Part shown: one piece after another, positions 11,335 to 20,478 of the stretch | How positions within the stretch are numbered: the first letter of the stretch is position 1 | How the letters are laid out: every line of letters starts with the position of its first letter | From: Nemopilema nomurai | Lineage: Eukaryota; Cnidaria; Scyphozoa; Rhizostomeae; Rhizostomatidae | DNA: 64,000 bases | NCBI GenBank assembly: GCA_003864495.1 | Contig: ML133422.1 | Span: 587,139-651,138 of the forward strand | Direction: 5' to 3' | The notes under the pieces: model-generated | Seen by the model: the letters and a program-made list of their open reading frames with translations, nothing else | What the model was told of the DNA's origin: nothing | Databases searched by the model: none | Made by a program: the position numbers and the translations under genes

Positions 11335-13140
11335 GTGTGCAAGTCAACAGATTCCGACAGCGAATCCAGCTCATCAAACTATTGTTATGCAATAGGGGGT
11401 TCAAGTCAAAAACCCTTAGAAACCCGGCTTAAAATCAAAGGACAACGCATCTCCTTCCTAGTGGACACTAGTGCGTCTATCAATATCATTGATAATGCAA
11501 CTTTTAGTCAACTCAAGGGTATTTCATTACAACCCACAAACATAAAAGCCTATGCCTACAACTCGCAAACGCCCGTAAAAATGAAGGACAAATTTGAATC
11601 ATTGGTAGAAACAAAGAAACGTTATGCCGTCGTAAAGTTCTGTGTCACGGAAGACGATGGAGGCTGTTTACTTGACGCATCAACGGCCCAAGACCTTGGC
11701 TTAATTAGCTTGCATTTAAACCAAGTTCACCCAACAACTGGAAACATACAAAATAAAGATCTGAATGATATCGTTAATCAATATCCAGATGTTTTCAAAG
11801 GCCTTGGTAAAATGAAAGGGAAACAAATCGACTTAGTAATGGATTCAAAAGTCAAACCAATCGCACAAAAGTGCAGGAGAATTCCCTTTCATCTTGGAAA
11901 GAAAGTCGAGAGCGAGATTTCCAAACTATTAGATCAGGACATAATTGAGCGCGTTCCTGAGAATGAAAAAACTGATTGGGTTTCTCCTATAGTTTGCGTA
12001 CCAAAGAAAAATGGAGATACCAGAATATGCATTGATATGAGAGCTGCAAACACAGCAGTTAAAAGGGTTCGTCATCCTATACCAACTGTGAAGGATATTT
12101 CTATCGATCTCAATGGTGCCACAGTGTTTTCAAAACTTGACTTATCGCAAGCTTACCACCAGCTTGAACTTGGTTGTCAGTTAACTACTTTTACAACTCA
12201 TATTGGTTTATTTCGATGCAAAGGACTGAATTTTGGAACTCCAAGTGCAAGTGAAATTTTTCAGCACACATTACAGCTTGCTCTTCATGGACTTAATGGC
12301 GTTAAAAACATTGCCAATGACATCATAATTTTTGAAAAAGATGTGAACGAACACAATGAAAACCTAAATGCATGTTTAAGACGATTGAAAGAACTGAACC
12401 TTACCTTGAACTTCGAAGTGTAAATTTCTAAAAGGAGAATCTTGAATTTTTTGGATTTATCTTTTCTAAAGAAGGAAAACGCCCTGACCCGAAGAAAATA
12501 GCAGCGTTTGTAAATACAGCCACGCCCACTACTTCCACGGAGGTACGCAGTCTATTGGGTATGTCAAACTATTGCTCTCAATTTATACCCGATTATGCAA
12601 CAATTACAGGGCCTTTACGCAATCTCACAAAGAAAAACGCTCAGTTTTAGTGGACAGAAAGTTGTGAAAAGGCTTTCAACACGTCAAAAGACGTTCTCAC
12701 GTCGAGTCCCGTCGTCAGCTACTTTGATATCGAAAAGGAAACTACAGTTATTGTTGACGCCAGTCCCGTCGGACTTATTCAGCCATTTTGTGCCAACAAA
12801 GAGCGCAAGAGAACATTGTCGCTTTTGCAAGTAGATCATTATCACCCGTCGAGCTACGCTACTTGCAAACAGAAAAGGAGGCACACGCCATAGTATGGGG
12901 GATTGAACACTATCATTTATATCCATTTGGTTCCAAATTCACGTTAGTTACCGACCATAAACCGTTGGAAATTATCTATGCAAACCCTTGCTCCAACCAC
13001 CAGCGTGTATCGAATGCTGGATGCTGCGCTTACAACAATACGACTTTGAAGTTGTGTATAAATCACGGATTGGAAACCCTGCCAATTATCTCTCTCATCA
13101 TCCAACTTCAGCTGAATACAAGAGCAAAATATAGCTGATG
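11335..13140 (+). pseudogene. Gypsy pol: protease, reverse transcriptase, RNase H
   Basis: The open frame 11335-12423 begins with an aspartic-protease region where the usual DTGA reads DTSA (FLVDTSASINII, residues 41-52). The RT follows (VPKKNGDTRICIDMRAAN; VFSKLDLSQAYHQL). The catalytic YxDD position reads IAND (codons at 12313-12321), so the first Asp is Asn. After a stop at 12421 the thumb and connection continue in shifted frames (PDPKKIAAFVNTATP; EVRSLLGMSNYCSQF). An RNase H segment follows at 12800-12990 (AFASRSLSPVELRYLQTEKE, FTLVTDHKPLEII). RT would copy the element RNA in cytoplasmic particles. The mutated catalytic residue and at least three frame breaks make it dead. Confidence 0.88.
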
Positions 13141-13186
13141 AATACGTCAATTTCGTCACCCAAGAAGCTGTTTTTCCTGCTCTATT

Positions 13187-14160
13187 TTGGGTGAAATCAA
13201 GGCTGCCACTGATAAAGATACAACATTGCGGTGTCTACGAGCAGTCATCAGGAGTAGTTGTTGGAACGGTGACATCTTACAACCATTTCGCGCAATAAAA
13301 CATGAGATATCCGTTGATCTCAACAACAATATTCTGCTGAGGAGAACTAGAATCATCATACCTGAGTCACCTCAAAGACACGTTATCAAAATCGCCCAAG
13401 AAGGACATCAAGGTACAGCTAAAACAAAAGCACTTCTTCGCGAGTATGTGTGGTTCCTAAGCTCCAAAACTTACTTAATGAAGAGATAGCCGACTGTTTA
13501 GCATGCCAAGCTACAGGTGCTCCAAATGCACAAGAACCACTCAAGTCACCACCTATGCACGAAAGACCATGGCAAGAACTTAAAGTTGATTTTTATGGAC
13601 CATTGCCAACATGACAGTATCTGTTTGTCGCTATTGATACATATTCGAGATTTCCAGAGGTCGATATTGTTCGTCAACATCAGCAAGCGCAATCATTTCA
13701 AAGCTGGATACTATTTTGCACATCATGGTATGCCTGATAAATTGAAGTCTGATAACGGCCCACCATTTTTCGGAAATAAATTTCACCGGTACATGAAAGC
13801 ATTAGGTATACGTCAAACAACATCTAGGCCTTTATGGCCACAAGGAAACTCTGAAGTGGAATCTTTCATGAAACCCCTTGGAAAGTCGATTTGCACCGCC
13901 ATTCTTGAAAAACGACAATGGTAACAAGAGCTTCACAAATTTCTTCTGAATTACAGAATTACACCAAATACCACAACGAATATTCCGCCAGCACGGTTGT
14001 TTTACGATCGACCCGTAAAAGGCAAGCTGCCCATGCTACCAAGAAAGCACAAAAACATAAACAGACATCGTGTAGCAAGAGAGAATGACCAGTTAAGAAA
14101 GGAGAAGATGAACTATGCTAATAAACACAGAAATACGAAATAATGCGGTATTAAAGTAGG
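13187..14160 (+). pseudogene. Gypsy integrase
   Basis: The H2C2-type zinc region spans about 13400-13520 (EGHQGTAKTKALLRE then CLACQATGAPNAQE). The catalytic core begins near 13575 (VDFYGPLP), continues through AIDTYSRFPEVDIV, SDNGPPFFGNKF (13748-13785) and EVESFMKPLGK (13852-13885), so the D, D and E positions can be read. A run of C-terminal text (PPARLFYDRPVKGKLP) follows to about 14160. The frame changes near 13490 and 13700 and there are stops near 13614 and 13922. Integrase inserts the cDNA into the genome; the 5-bp duplication at the element ends fits this family. Confidence 0.85.
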
Positions 14161-14473
14161 TGATTATCTGTATGCAAAGGAAAACGAACAAGTTCTCCTC
14201 TAGGTTTGATGGGCAACCTTACAAAGTCGTTCGTGTTCATGGATCAAAGGTTGTTGCTAGGCACTGAGATCATTTCATTTCCAATAACTCTTCATTCTTC
14301 AAAAAGGTCCAACAAAGAGTTGACGGTAACATAGCTGCTGCTCTGATGATTGCTTCTGCTGCTGATGATGATGAGAATGCCGAATATCACAAAAGAGCCA
14401 CATAAGAAATTCCTGTTCGTCAATCAATAAATTCCCGATTAATACGTTGAAGGATTTTGTTTTAATTTGTTTT

Positions 14474-14490
14474 ATTAAGAAAAGAGTAAA
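14474..14490 (+). promoter_or_regulatory. Polypurine tract
   Basis: The A/G-rich run taagaaaagagtaaa lies immediately before the 3' LTR, where plus-strand DNA synthesis is primed in LTR elements. Confidence 0.65.
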
Positions 14491-14640
14491 TGTAATGTTT
14501 TGTTCAGCGAAAGGACGCTAGGGCCTAGACCCTATATATATTGTTATATTTGTAGAGTTAGAAAAGTCACGTTCGAAGTACACCGTGGTTTGAATTGTCT
14601 ACAATCTGCCTATTAGGCCACAGTAAACATAAATATAACA
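14491..14640 (+). repeat. 3' LTR of the gypsy element
   Basis: A 150-base near-identical copy of 10346-10495, followed directly by the duplicated target bases gatac. Confidence 0.92.
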
Positions 14641-14966
14641 GATACATTTCAAAGTTTAGTATATATCAAGGAAAACATGGTGAAACTGAAAAAGTTAATG
14701 CTCCTAGTTGTTTTGGTCTTTGTGAAAAGGTTGTGATATATTTAACAAGTGATTTATTTGGCAAAAATCACAAAGTCTATTTTGATAATTATTACTCATG
14801 TGTTCCTCGTGTTGAATATCTGCTGTCAAGAAGATATTTTGTTGTGGCACTATCCGGTCTATCAGAAAATATTTGCCTTAAGACCTAAAACTGACAAGAC
14901 TCTGAAGGGTGAAGACAGTTTTGTATCAGCATACAGTATTGTTGTGCACAAATGGATGGACAATAA

Positions 14967-15075
14967 AGCCCTGTTCACACTACACATACTAGCCCGGCCA
15001 GGCCTACCATCTGTTCACACTGCAGCCGCCTTTTCACAGTGTGAACGCGAAGTTTGGCAGAGCACAGTCTAGTTT
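14967..15075. mobile_element. Left end of a Harbinger-like element
   Basis: The bases agccctgttca follow a TAA at 14964-14966 and match, in inverted sense with two mismatches, the bases tgaacaggtcc at 18231-18241, which are followed by another TAA. A 3-bp TAA duplication is typical of PIF/Harbinger. The next 30 bases do not match the other end, and the sequence to the left is piggyBac while that to the right is capsid-like, so the two ends may belong to different copies. Confidence 0.4.
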
Positions 15076-15084
15076 GCTAGAGCA

Positions 15085-16300
15085 TGCGTAGTGTTCGAAT
15101 TGATCAATCGATGCATTGTTTTTGATTTGACGTTTCCTCATTCTTGCGTTGTTTCTTTAGTGTAGCGTTATTTAGAAAACCGAAACTATAGAATTATTTT
15201 AGTGCCTATTGGTGGCGATAGTGAGTTTAGGGCCGCAACAAAGCCAATTTCTATGCAAGTTTCATTTTGTAATGTGGAGATTTCGTGTCATTATGTCTTC
15301 TTTAAACTACACGAATCGAATAGAAGAGCGTAGCTAGCCAAATTAGCAAAAAGCTTTTCAATAGGACGGTTGAAAAGGTGACAGAATTTTTGAGAAACTC
15401 CGAGAGAAGGAAGATAATAACTTCAGGGCAATTTTTATGTTTGTGTGTTGGCTAAAGGATTTTGAAGGTTTGCCAGTCGCGCATGGTTCAATATAGTCAG
15501 AGCCGATTCAGGGGCAACACAAATTTAGACGGTTGTCAACTTGATTGATTGCCGCCTCTGGACACCGTCCAACTGCAATGGGACATGCACTCGATCTTGC
15601 ATGTGCAAGTAGTCCAAGTCTGCCTTGAATGCCAGCATTTCGACTCAAAATATAAACTTGATTTTGAAACAATTTACCGCTTTTTGTGCACAAGGTTAGA
15701 AATTGTAAAGTGATGAAGCCTATCAGCAAGACATATGAAATCATTTGCGTTTGTAATGATACAAGGCAAAATTAGACGCAGCCCTTGAATACTTTCAAAG
15801 AAACGTCTCGATTAATGCAGGCAAGCGAATTCGATGTGGGACGTACCCTTGAACTTGAGAAATAAATTAGCAAGCTCCAATGGGGGCTAGCTTCATTTCG
15901 GCATATCAATAGAGGATTTGGGGGTTAAAACTCCAGGATGAACGAGGTTTTTAATGCAACCCTCAGGTTGTTTTGAACGAGCACCTGCTAACATGGTCAA
16001 GAAAACAATGAAAGCTCAAACGATTTGAGATGGTTTTTTATGCGGAAGATCATTTAGGGGCATTTCAAAGAGAATGTGTAAGTAGGGTCTCCGATGGAAA
16101 TAATGGGTTTGGGGGTGAATGGCAAAATTTGATTCAAAAACAGTAAGAGAGAAATTGAAAAACTTTATCATCAATCTCAAATGGTATGATTTGGGAAAAA
16201 TTTGGAACGGATAAGTAGCCCCTTTCCATTCTAAAAGGCCGCCGAAGCTAAAAGTGACTTGAAAGACAAATTACTCTACTACCGTGCTCACCTAATTTGG
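15085..16300 (+). repeat. R1 dispersed repeat, copy A
   Basis: This stretch matches 52670-53870 along most of its length: gatttgacgtttcctcattc near 15124 and gatttgacgtttactcattc near 52670; caaaaagcttttcaatagga near 15346; gattgattgccgcctctgga near 15541; and aagctaaaagtgacttgaaa near 16247 and 53795. About 400 bases at 15850-16240 appear to be extra in this copy. R1 has no clear gene and lies against the Harbinger nuclease here and beside a Helitron at 52-61 kb. Confidence 0.75.
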
Positions 16301-16632
16301 GCCAAAGTTGGGATGACTCAAGCTTTTAGGTGCATAGATGGTACACACATTCCCAATAATGTCCAAGAGAAAATTCTCAAGACTTTTTCTGTTACAAACA
16401 GTTCTATTCCTTAAATGTTCAGGCTGTTTGTGCCAGGAAGGGTTACTTTATGGACATTTAATGCCTATGGCCTGGCAGTGTCCATGATGGCAAAGCATTC
16501 TCAAATTCCTCCATCAACGTCAAGTTGGGGACAAATAAACTTCCTTGTGCATTTCAAACTCCAGTGCCAGATTTGTATATTCCTTTGATAAAGGAGAGGG
16601 CCAAGTCATTAGAAGAACATAAACAGAACTGA
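16290..16632 (+). pseudogene. PIF/Harbinger nuclease (HARBI1-like) fragment
   Basis: The plus strand reads AFRCIDGTHIPNN (first catalytic Asp), then after frame changes FYSLNVQAVCARKGYF and PGSVHDGKAFSNSSI (second catalytic Asp), ending VPDLYIPLIKERAKSLEEHK before a stop at about 16630. These are the hallmark blocks of the DDE_Tnp_4/Harbinger nuclease, which cuts and joins the element ends. The N-terminus is replaced by R1 and the last catalytic acid is not visible. Confidence 0.75.
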
Positions 16633-17134
16633 TTAAAAATAACCTTAAGTGCCACAAACATTTGACTTTATCTGTTTTACTTGGGGTCATCTCGAGCCAA
16701 ATCAGCTGACCTGGAAACCATACTGAAATTACTGTAAAACCCATGGAATTTAGCAGATAACAATCTTCTTTGTAAATTCACCTTGGAACATCTACAGGGG
16801 GATCGGTAGTGTTTTTCTACCATATAAAATCATTTGTAACATATCTTCTCAATTTTAGGCCTCGGGAAATATAGTAAAACCAAAAAAGACTACTTTTAAC
16901 TGGAAAGCAACAAGATTCTAGTAGTCCTAAATTTCTCATTAGATGACCCTAATATGCTAATTTTGTTCATTATTACAAAGTTTTGTTTTTTAATCATAAT
17001 GTCAGTGAAATGTTTTTTGCTTCATTACCAGCCTGTTTCATAATTATCATCATTTGTTTGATTCATCATTTTGTGATATACCTCTTGACTATTTCTTGAC
17101 CTCTGATGAGGATTCTGATACAACAGATTTTGAT

Positions 17135-18012
17135 TCACAGGAGGAGGCACACTAGGCTGCTGCATTGCACGTGACAAAATTTCAATTGATCTGCAAACTT
17201 CAGCTGCAAGATCAGTAATGGCTTTGCAGACATCCTTTTTACTTTGGCCAAAACTTCAGGTTGACTGATGCGTTGTCTCGGCAAGATCCCTCCTAAACTG
17301 GGCATCTTCTTTTGCTTCTCTGATGAGCAGCTGATCACGATGTGCAGCTGAGAGACTTCTCTCAAGATGCTTTCTTTTATTATAAATTAATTTGGGTATG
17401 CAGCTTTGTATTCTCTTCCTATTTGGTGTAACTTCATTGAGCTCATCTTCATCTTCATCTTGATTTGATTCCTCTGAGAAACTTTCACAGCACGTCCTGG
17501 GGTTGCTACTGTTCTTATAAGGAAGAGGTTTGTTTTTTGCTGAGCCACCCCACAGCTGTATTAATTTGTCATAAAATTCATAAACAATTTTTCCGCTACC
17601 ACTACGACTACCAGCCACAACAGCCATAGCGAACTTCTGCCTTGTCTCTTTCACTTTTCCATCACCCTTTCCTGGCCCCTTGTAATCAAATCTTTGGAAT
17701 CTTTTTTCAGATTGTTTGCCTTTCTCTCCCTCCTCCTTTGAAAGACTCTGAAAGTTACCAGGCAGCACAACAGTGGCAACAGGCCCAAAGAGAGAACCAT
17801 TCTCTTCTTCGAAAGGCACTGTCATCATCAAACGAATTTTTTTATGGCATCAGTTTGTCTGCATCAGAATCCAGGCTTTTATACTCCATCTTGCTCTTGC
17901 ATTCTAGTAAACAGTCTACTAGATTTTCAACTAAGAGCAAATCCAAAAGAAAGTACTTCTTAGCCTCTTTCTTGGAACTGAAGGAACTTGCTGTGATATC
18001 TGTGTCCGCCAT
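17135..18012 (-). pseudogene. Myb/SANT-like partner protein of the Harbinger element
   Basis: On the minus strand MADTDITAS (start near 18012) leads into an alpha-helical region (LLLVENLVDCLLECKSKMEY). After a frame change near 17835 comes NGSLFGPVATVVLPG, then a long basic/acidic region with AVVAGSRSGSGKIVYEFYDK and PKLIYNKRKHLERSLSAAHR, and a C-terminal helical tail to about 17256 (extended in another frame to 17135). PIF/Harbinger elements typically encode such a DNA-binding partner, divergently or convergently placed to the nuclease, which guides it to the nucleus and ends. The arrangement with the nuclease at 16290-16632 fits. Confidence 0.65.
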
Positions 18013-18230
18013 TTTGTTGAGTGGCATCTTTTATAAGCCCACAACAACACATGCGCAATGCAGTAGAGACATTTTGGTCTCGGTGTTCATATGGGATAAT
18101 TTTCATCCCGCCAAGCAGGATCCCGACTGTACTGACGACATCTCTCCTACCGGGCCAGCCCGCCTGCTCATACAAACAGTCAACAAACTTTGAATGGGAA
18201 ACAGGGATAAAGCGAGATCTTGCCTACATA

Positions 18231-18241
18231 TGAACAGGTCC
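18231..18241. repeat. Right terminal inverted repeat of the Harbinger element
   Basis: The bases tgaacaggtcc are followed by TAA at 18242-18244. Coding sequence of the capsid-like gene resumes immediately after, which places the element border here. Confidence 0.55.
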
Positions 18242-18244
18242 TAA

Positions 18245-19048
18245 GAATTACTTGATGTTGACAAACTTTGTTGCTGATGAACCAGGTAAAGAGGGTAAGG
18301 GATATCCCACAAATGTTGCAGCTCAGAAAAATTCAGGTTTGATTGCTAGATCCAAACTATTTGATGATGGTACAATTTTAAAAGTGATGACAAAGCCACA
18401 CATTAATATTTGTTATCAGGGTAAATATTTACTACCAGGTGTGCGAATTCAATGCCGATTATGTCATATAAATTTAAGGATGCTGTGCTAAGTGGAGTAG
18501 AGAGAACTCTAATGAAAAAAAATGCAAGATATCCAATTGCAAACCACACATTGGGAACATTCCTGATACCCTCAGGTACAACTAGCTGGGTTCAAGATAA
18601 TATTTTCAATAGATTGTTTTTTGGGCTTATTGTAAATGCAGCGTATAATGGAGCATTTTTCAAGAATTCATTTAATTTTGAACATTATAACGTGAACAAT
18701 GTACAAGTAACAGTTGATAATCAAGAGATATCACCACCTCTCAGATTAGATTATGCTGCTGAAGACTACCTTGATTCGTACAGTCGTCTGACATCAACAC
18801 TTAGTAACTATCCAAGTCTGATTGGATACAATTCATTTGATAAAGGGCTAACCATCTATGGTTTTGATTTAACCCCCAAAGGAAATTGTAAAGATGAGCA
18901 GTATTTGATGAGGAGAGAGGGTAATTTGAGAATCAGTCGACCAAGGAATTTTAAACCATCACCAGACAGGTCGGTCAATATTGTTATATTAGGAGAGTTT
19001 GATGTGGTACTCCAAATTGACTTGTACAAGAACGTGATTTATGATTAA
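18245..19048 (+). pseudogene. Polinton/Maverick-like capsid-type protein (F54H12.2-like), partial
   Basis: Two overlapping plus frames (to 18491 and 18452-19048), joined by a frameshift near 18460, form the C-terminal two thirds of a protein of the F54H12.2-like family. Recognisable blocks are YQGKYLLPGVRIQCRL, GAFFKNSFNFEHYNVN, GLTIYGFDLTPKG and NIVILGEFDVVLQIDLYKN. In worms the family gene sits beside a Maverick integrase, so a virion-protein origin is likely; that is established context, not shown here. The N-terminus is missing, cut at the Harbinger border. The convergent polymerase remnant next door supports a Polinton-like or adintovirus-like remnant. It is an old genomic copy with breaks. 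Confidence 0.65.
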
Positions 19049-19134
19049 TGATGATGGATGATATTACTATAAACTTTTTACTTACTGTCGTTTGATTGCG
19101 ACGGATAATACACCTCTTATGCCCTGCTCAACCA

Positions 19135-20100
19135 TCAGATCGTTGTCGCTCTTCTCTTTTGTCTGCAGCTCAAGGTTGACCCCTGTTTTGAGAAGCATCG
19201 CATCCCATGCCAATTCTGGTAGTGATATGTATCGTGTGGCGTCCAACGAGTAGGATTCAAAGCTTTGATAACTGACTGGAAGGACTGGAAGACGTCTGTC
19301 AGAAGTAGCACATCCGTTGCTAAGTGCAATTCATGATAATCTTTAAATTTTCTACAGACAAAGAACTCCCAGACTTGCTTTGTGTGTTCATAATCTTTAT
19401 CTGCGATGCTGGTGTTGTTCAGTCGGTTGTAAAAGCATTCTTGCTCGGCACGAGGTTCTTTGCAGCTTTGCCGCATCGTTCATCCAGTCATATGGATACA
19501 CACCCTTCGGTGTTATTATCCCAAATGCCGTCTCTGCCTGATGTGGTTCTTGGCCATGATATTCAAGTTCTTCAAGTTGCAGTGACTGCATGCAGTGCCT
19601 CTATATTTTCCGGTGATGTGGCAGTGATCCTTCACCTTCTGCAGATTCGAGTCAATTCTGTTGAAGGCCGTGTTGCAACAATAGCAGTTGGTTTTGATGT
19701 TGTGTTCACTCAACTACTCGTCAGTCAACGGGATCATCTGCACTGTCTTTATAAATATATCCCATATAAGCTCGTTGTAATGGTCCATCTGTATGAGGAA
19801 GTGCTCCATACAGTCTTCACCAGTGAACATTTCAATAGGACTCTCTTATTCCGTGCTGATCAACTTTACGTAGAAGGCGTAGCTGAGGGGTAGGTGCTCC
19901 TGATAATTCAACATTTTTCTGATCTTCGGAGATGTCCTTGAAAACACACTCGAAATCCGCATAGATGATAAACGGTAAAATCACCTTGTTTTTGAAGTTC
20001 TTAAACTTTAGTTCATTGTCATTCAGTTCATGGATATTTCACAGCTTGACTATACCCTTCAGGTGTGCAGAACTCCGAGTGGTTCTTCAACGACGCTTCA
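19135..20100 (-). pseudogene. Protein-primed family-B DNA polymerase fragments (Polinton-like)
   Basis: Reading the minus strand from 20100 downward gives, in family order and in several frames, a His/Cys finger remnant (near 20060), the exonuclease block with YADFEC (near 19955), an endonuclease-VII-like zinc region with DHCHITGKYRG (near 19620), KGVYPYDWM (near 19495) and a block ending DVLLLTDVFQSF (near 19300). These are hallmarks of the polymerase of Polintons and related viruses. At least four frameshifts or stops are present and the palm motifs with the catalytic aspartates are absent. It converges on the capsid-like gene with about 90 bases between them. Confidence 0.7.
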
Positions 20101-20478
20101 TACTTAAATTAATTTAAACAAATGTCACAGTAGCAGCGGGTTGCATGGTTCTTGTGTCCTCCAACAGATAGGAAAATGTACTTGCCATGCACAAAGTAAC
20201 CACAGGGCACAGAGAGACAGGGACGCAGGGACCTTGTTTATTGCGAAATGCGCCATTATGAAAAGTTGCCGCCATTATGAAATCGTATCTACGCAACAAT
20301 GATACCATGAAAAATTTTATTATGTTTACTTTTGAGCAAAGGTGGAAAAAGGAAATAGAAGATAGAAGTGTTGGAGAGTAAAACAAGGAGATAATTTTTA
20401 GATAATTGTTAATAGTTTCAAAGTCATCGGAAATGTCTTTAAAATTTGTACGTTTCTTCGTTTTGTTTGTTTTTTCAG

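Larger units (their letters stand above)
10346..14640 (+). mobile_element. Ty3/gypsy LTR retrotransposon, full length but inactivated
   Basis: The element has two 150-bp LTRs (10346-10495 and 14491-14640), a 5-bp target duplication gatac (10341-10345 and 14641-14645), a primer-binding region at 10496, gag with CCHC knuckles, protease, reverse transcriptase, RNase H and integrase in Ty3/gypsy order, and a purine tract before the 3' LTR. Length is 4295 bp. The two LTRs differ at only three positions by eye (c/t, g/a, a/c), so insertion is fairly recent, yet the coding region has many stops and frameshifts. Integration was into the piggyBac remnant, so that element is older. Confidence 0.92.
6920..14966 (+). 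mobile_element. Degenerate piggyBac transposon (copy A), split by two insertions
   Basis: Pieces of one piggyBac (DDE_Tnp_1_7) transposase lie in order on the plus strand. 6920-7030 is an acidic stretch (MEDESDDFDTSNIEVD) like the acidic N-terminus of the family. 7380-7475 reads FFRICELKVRERIIYKSNLY. 9975-10345 reads INILMSYHTLLSL, then MPRNRFTQILSNLHLKD, SIDESMILFKGRSS and KLWARADNDGY. 14645-14966 reads KVYFDNYYSCVPRVEYLLSRR and later VVHKWMDNK. The first catalytic Asp (SIDE), the second (YFDNYY) and the Asp of MDNK are visible, but there are internal stops and the C-terminus with the GGVD motif is missing. It is interrupted by the hAT-like element 7502-9974 and the gypsy element 10346-14640, and cut off at 14967 by a Harbinger-like end. 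Confidence 0.8.

Noticed and set aside
14950..18260. Continuous frame created when the Harbinger flanks are joined (MDNK then NYLML)
   Set aside because: Left text is piggyBac and right text fits the capsid-like family, so the open junction is probably chance rather than one ancestral gene.
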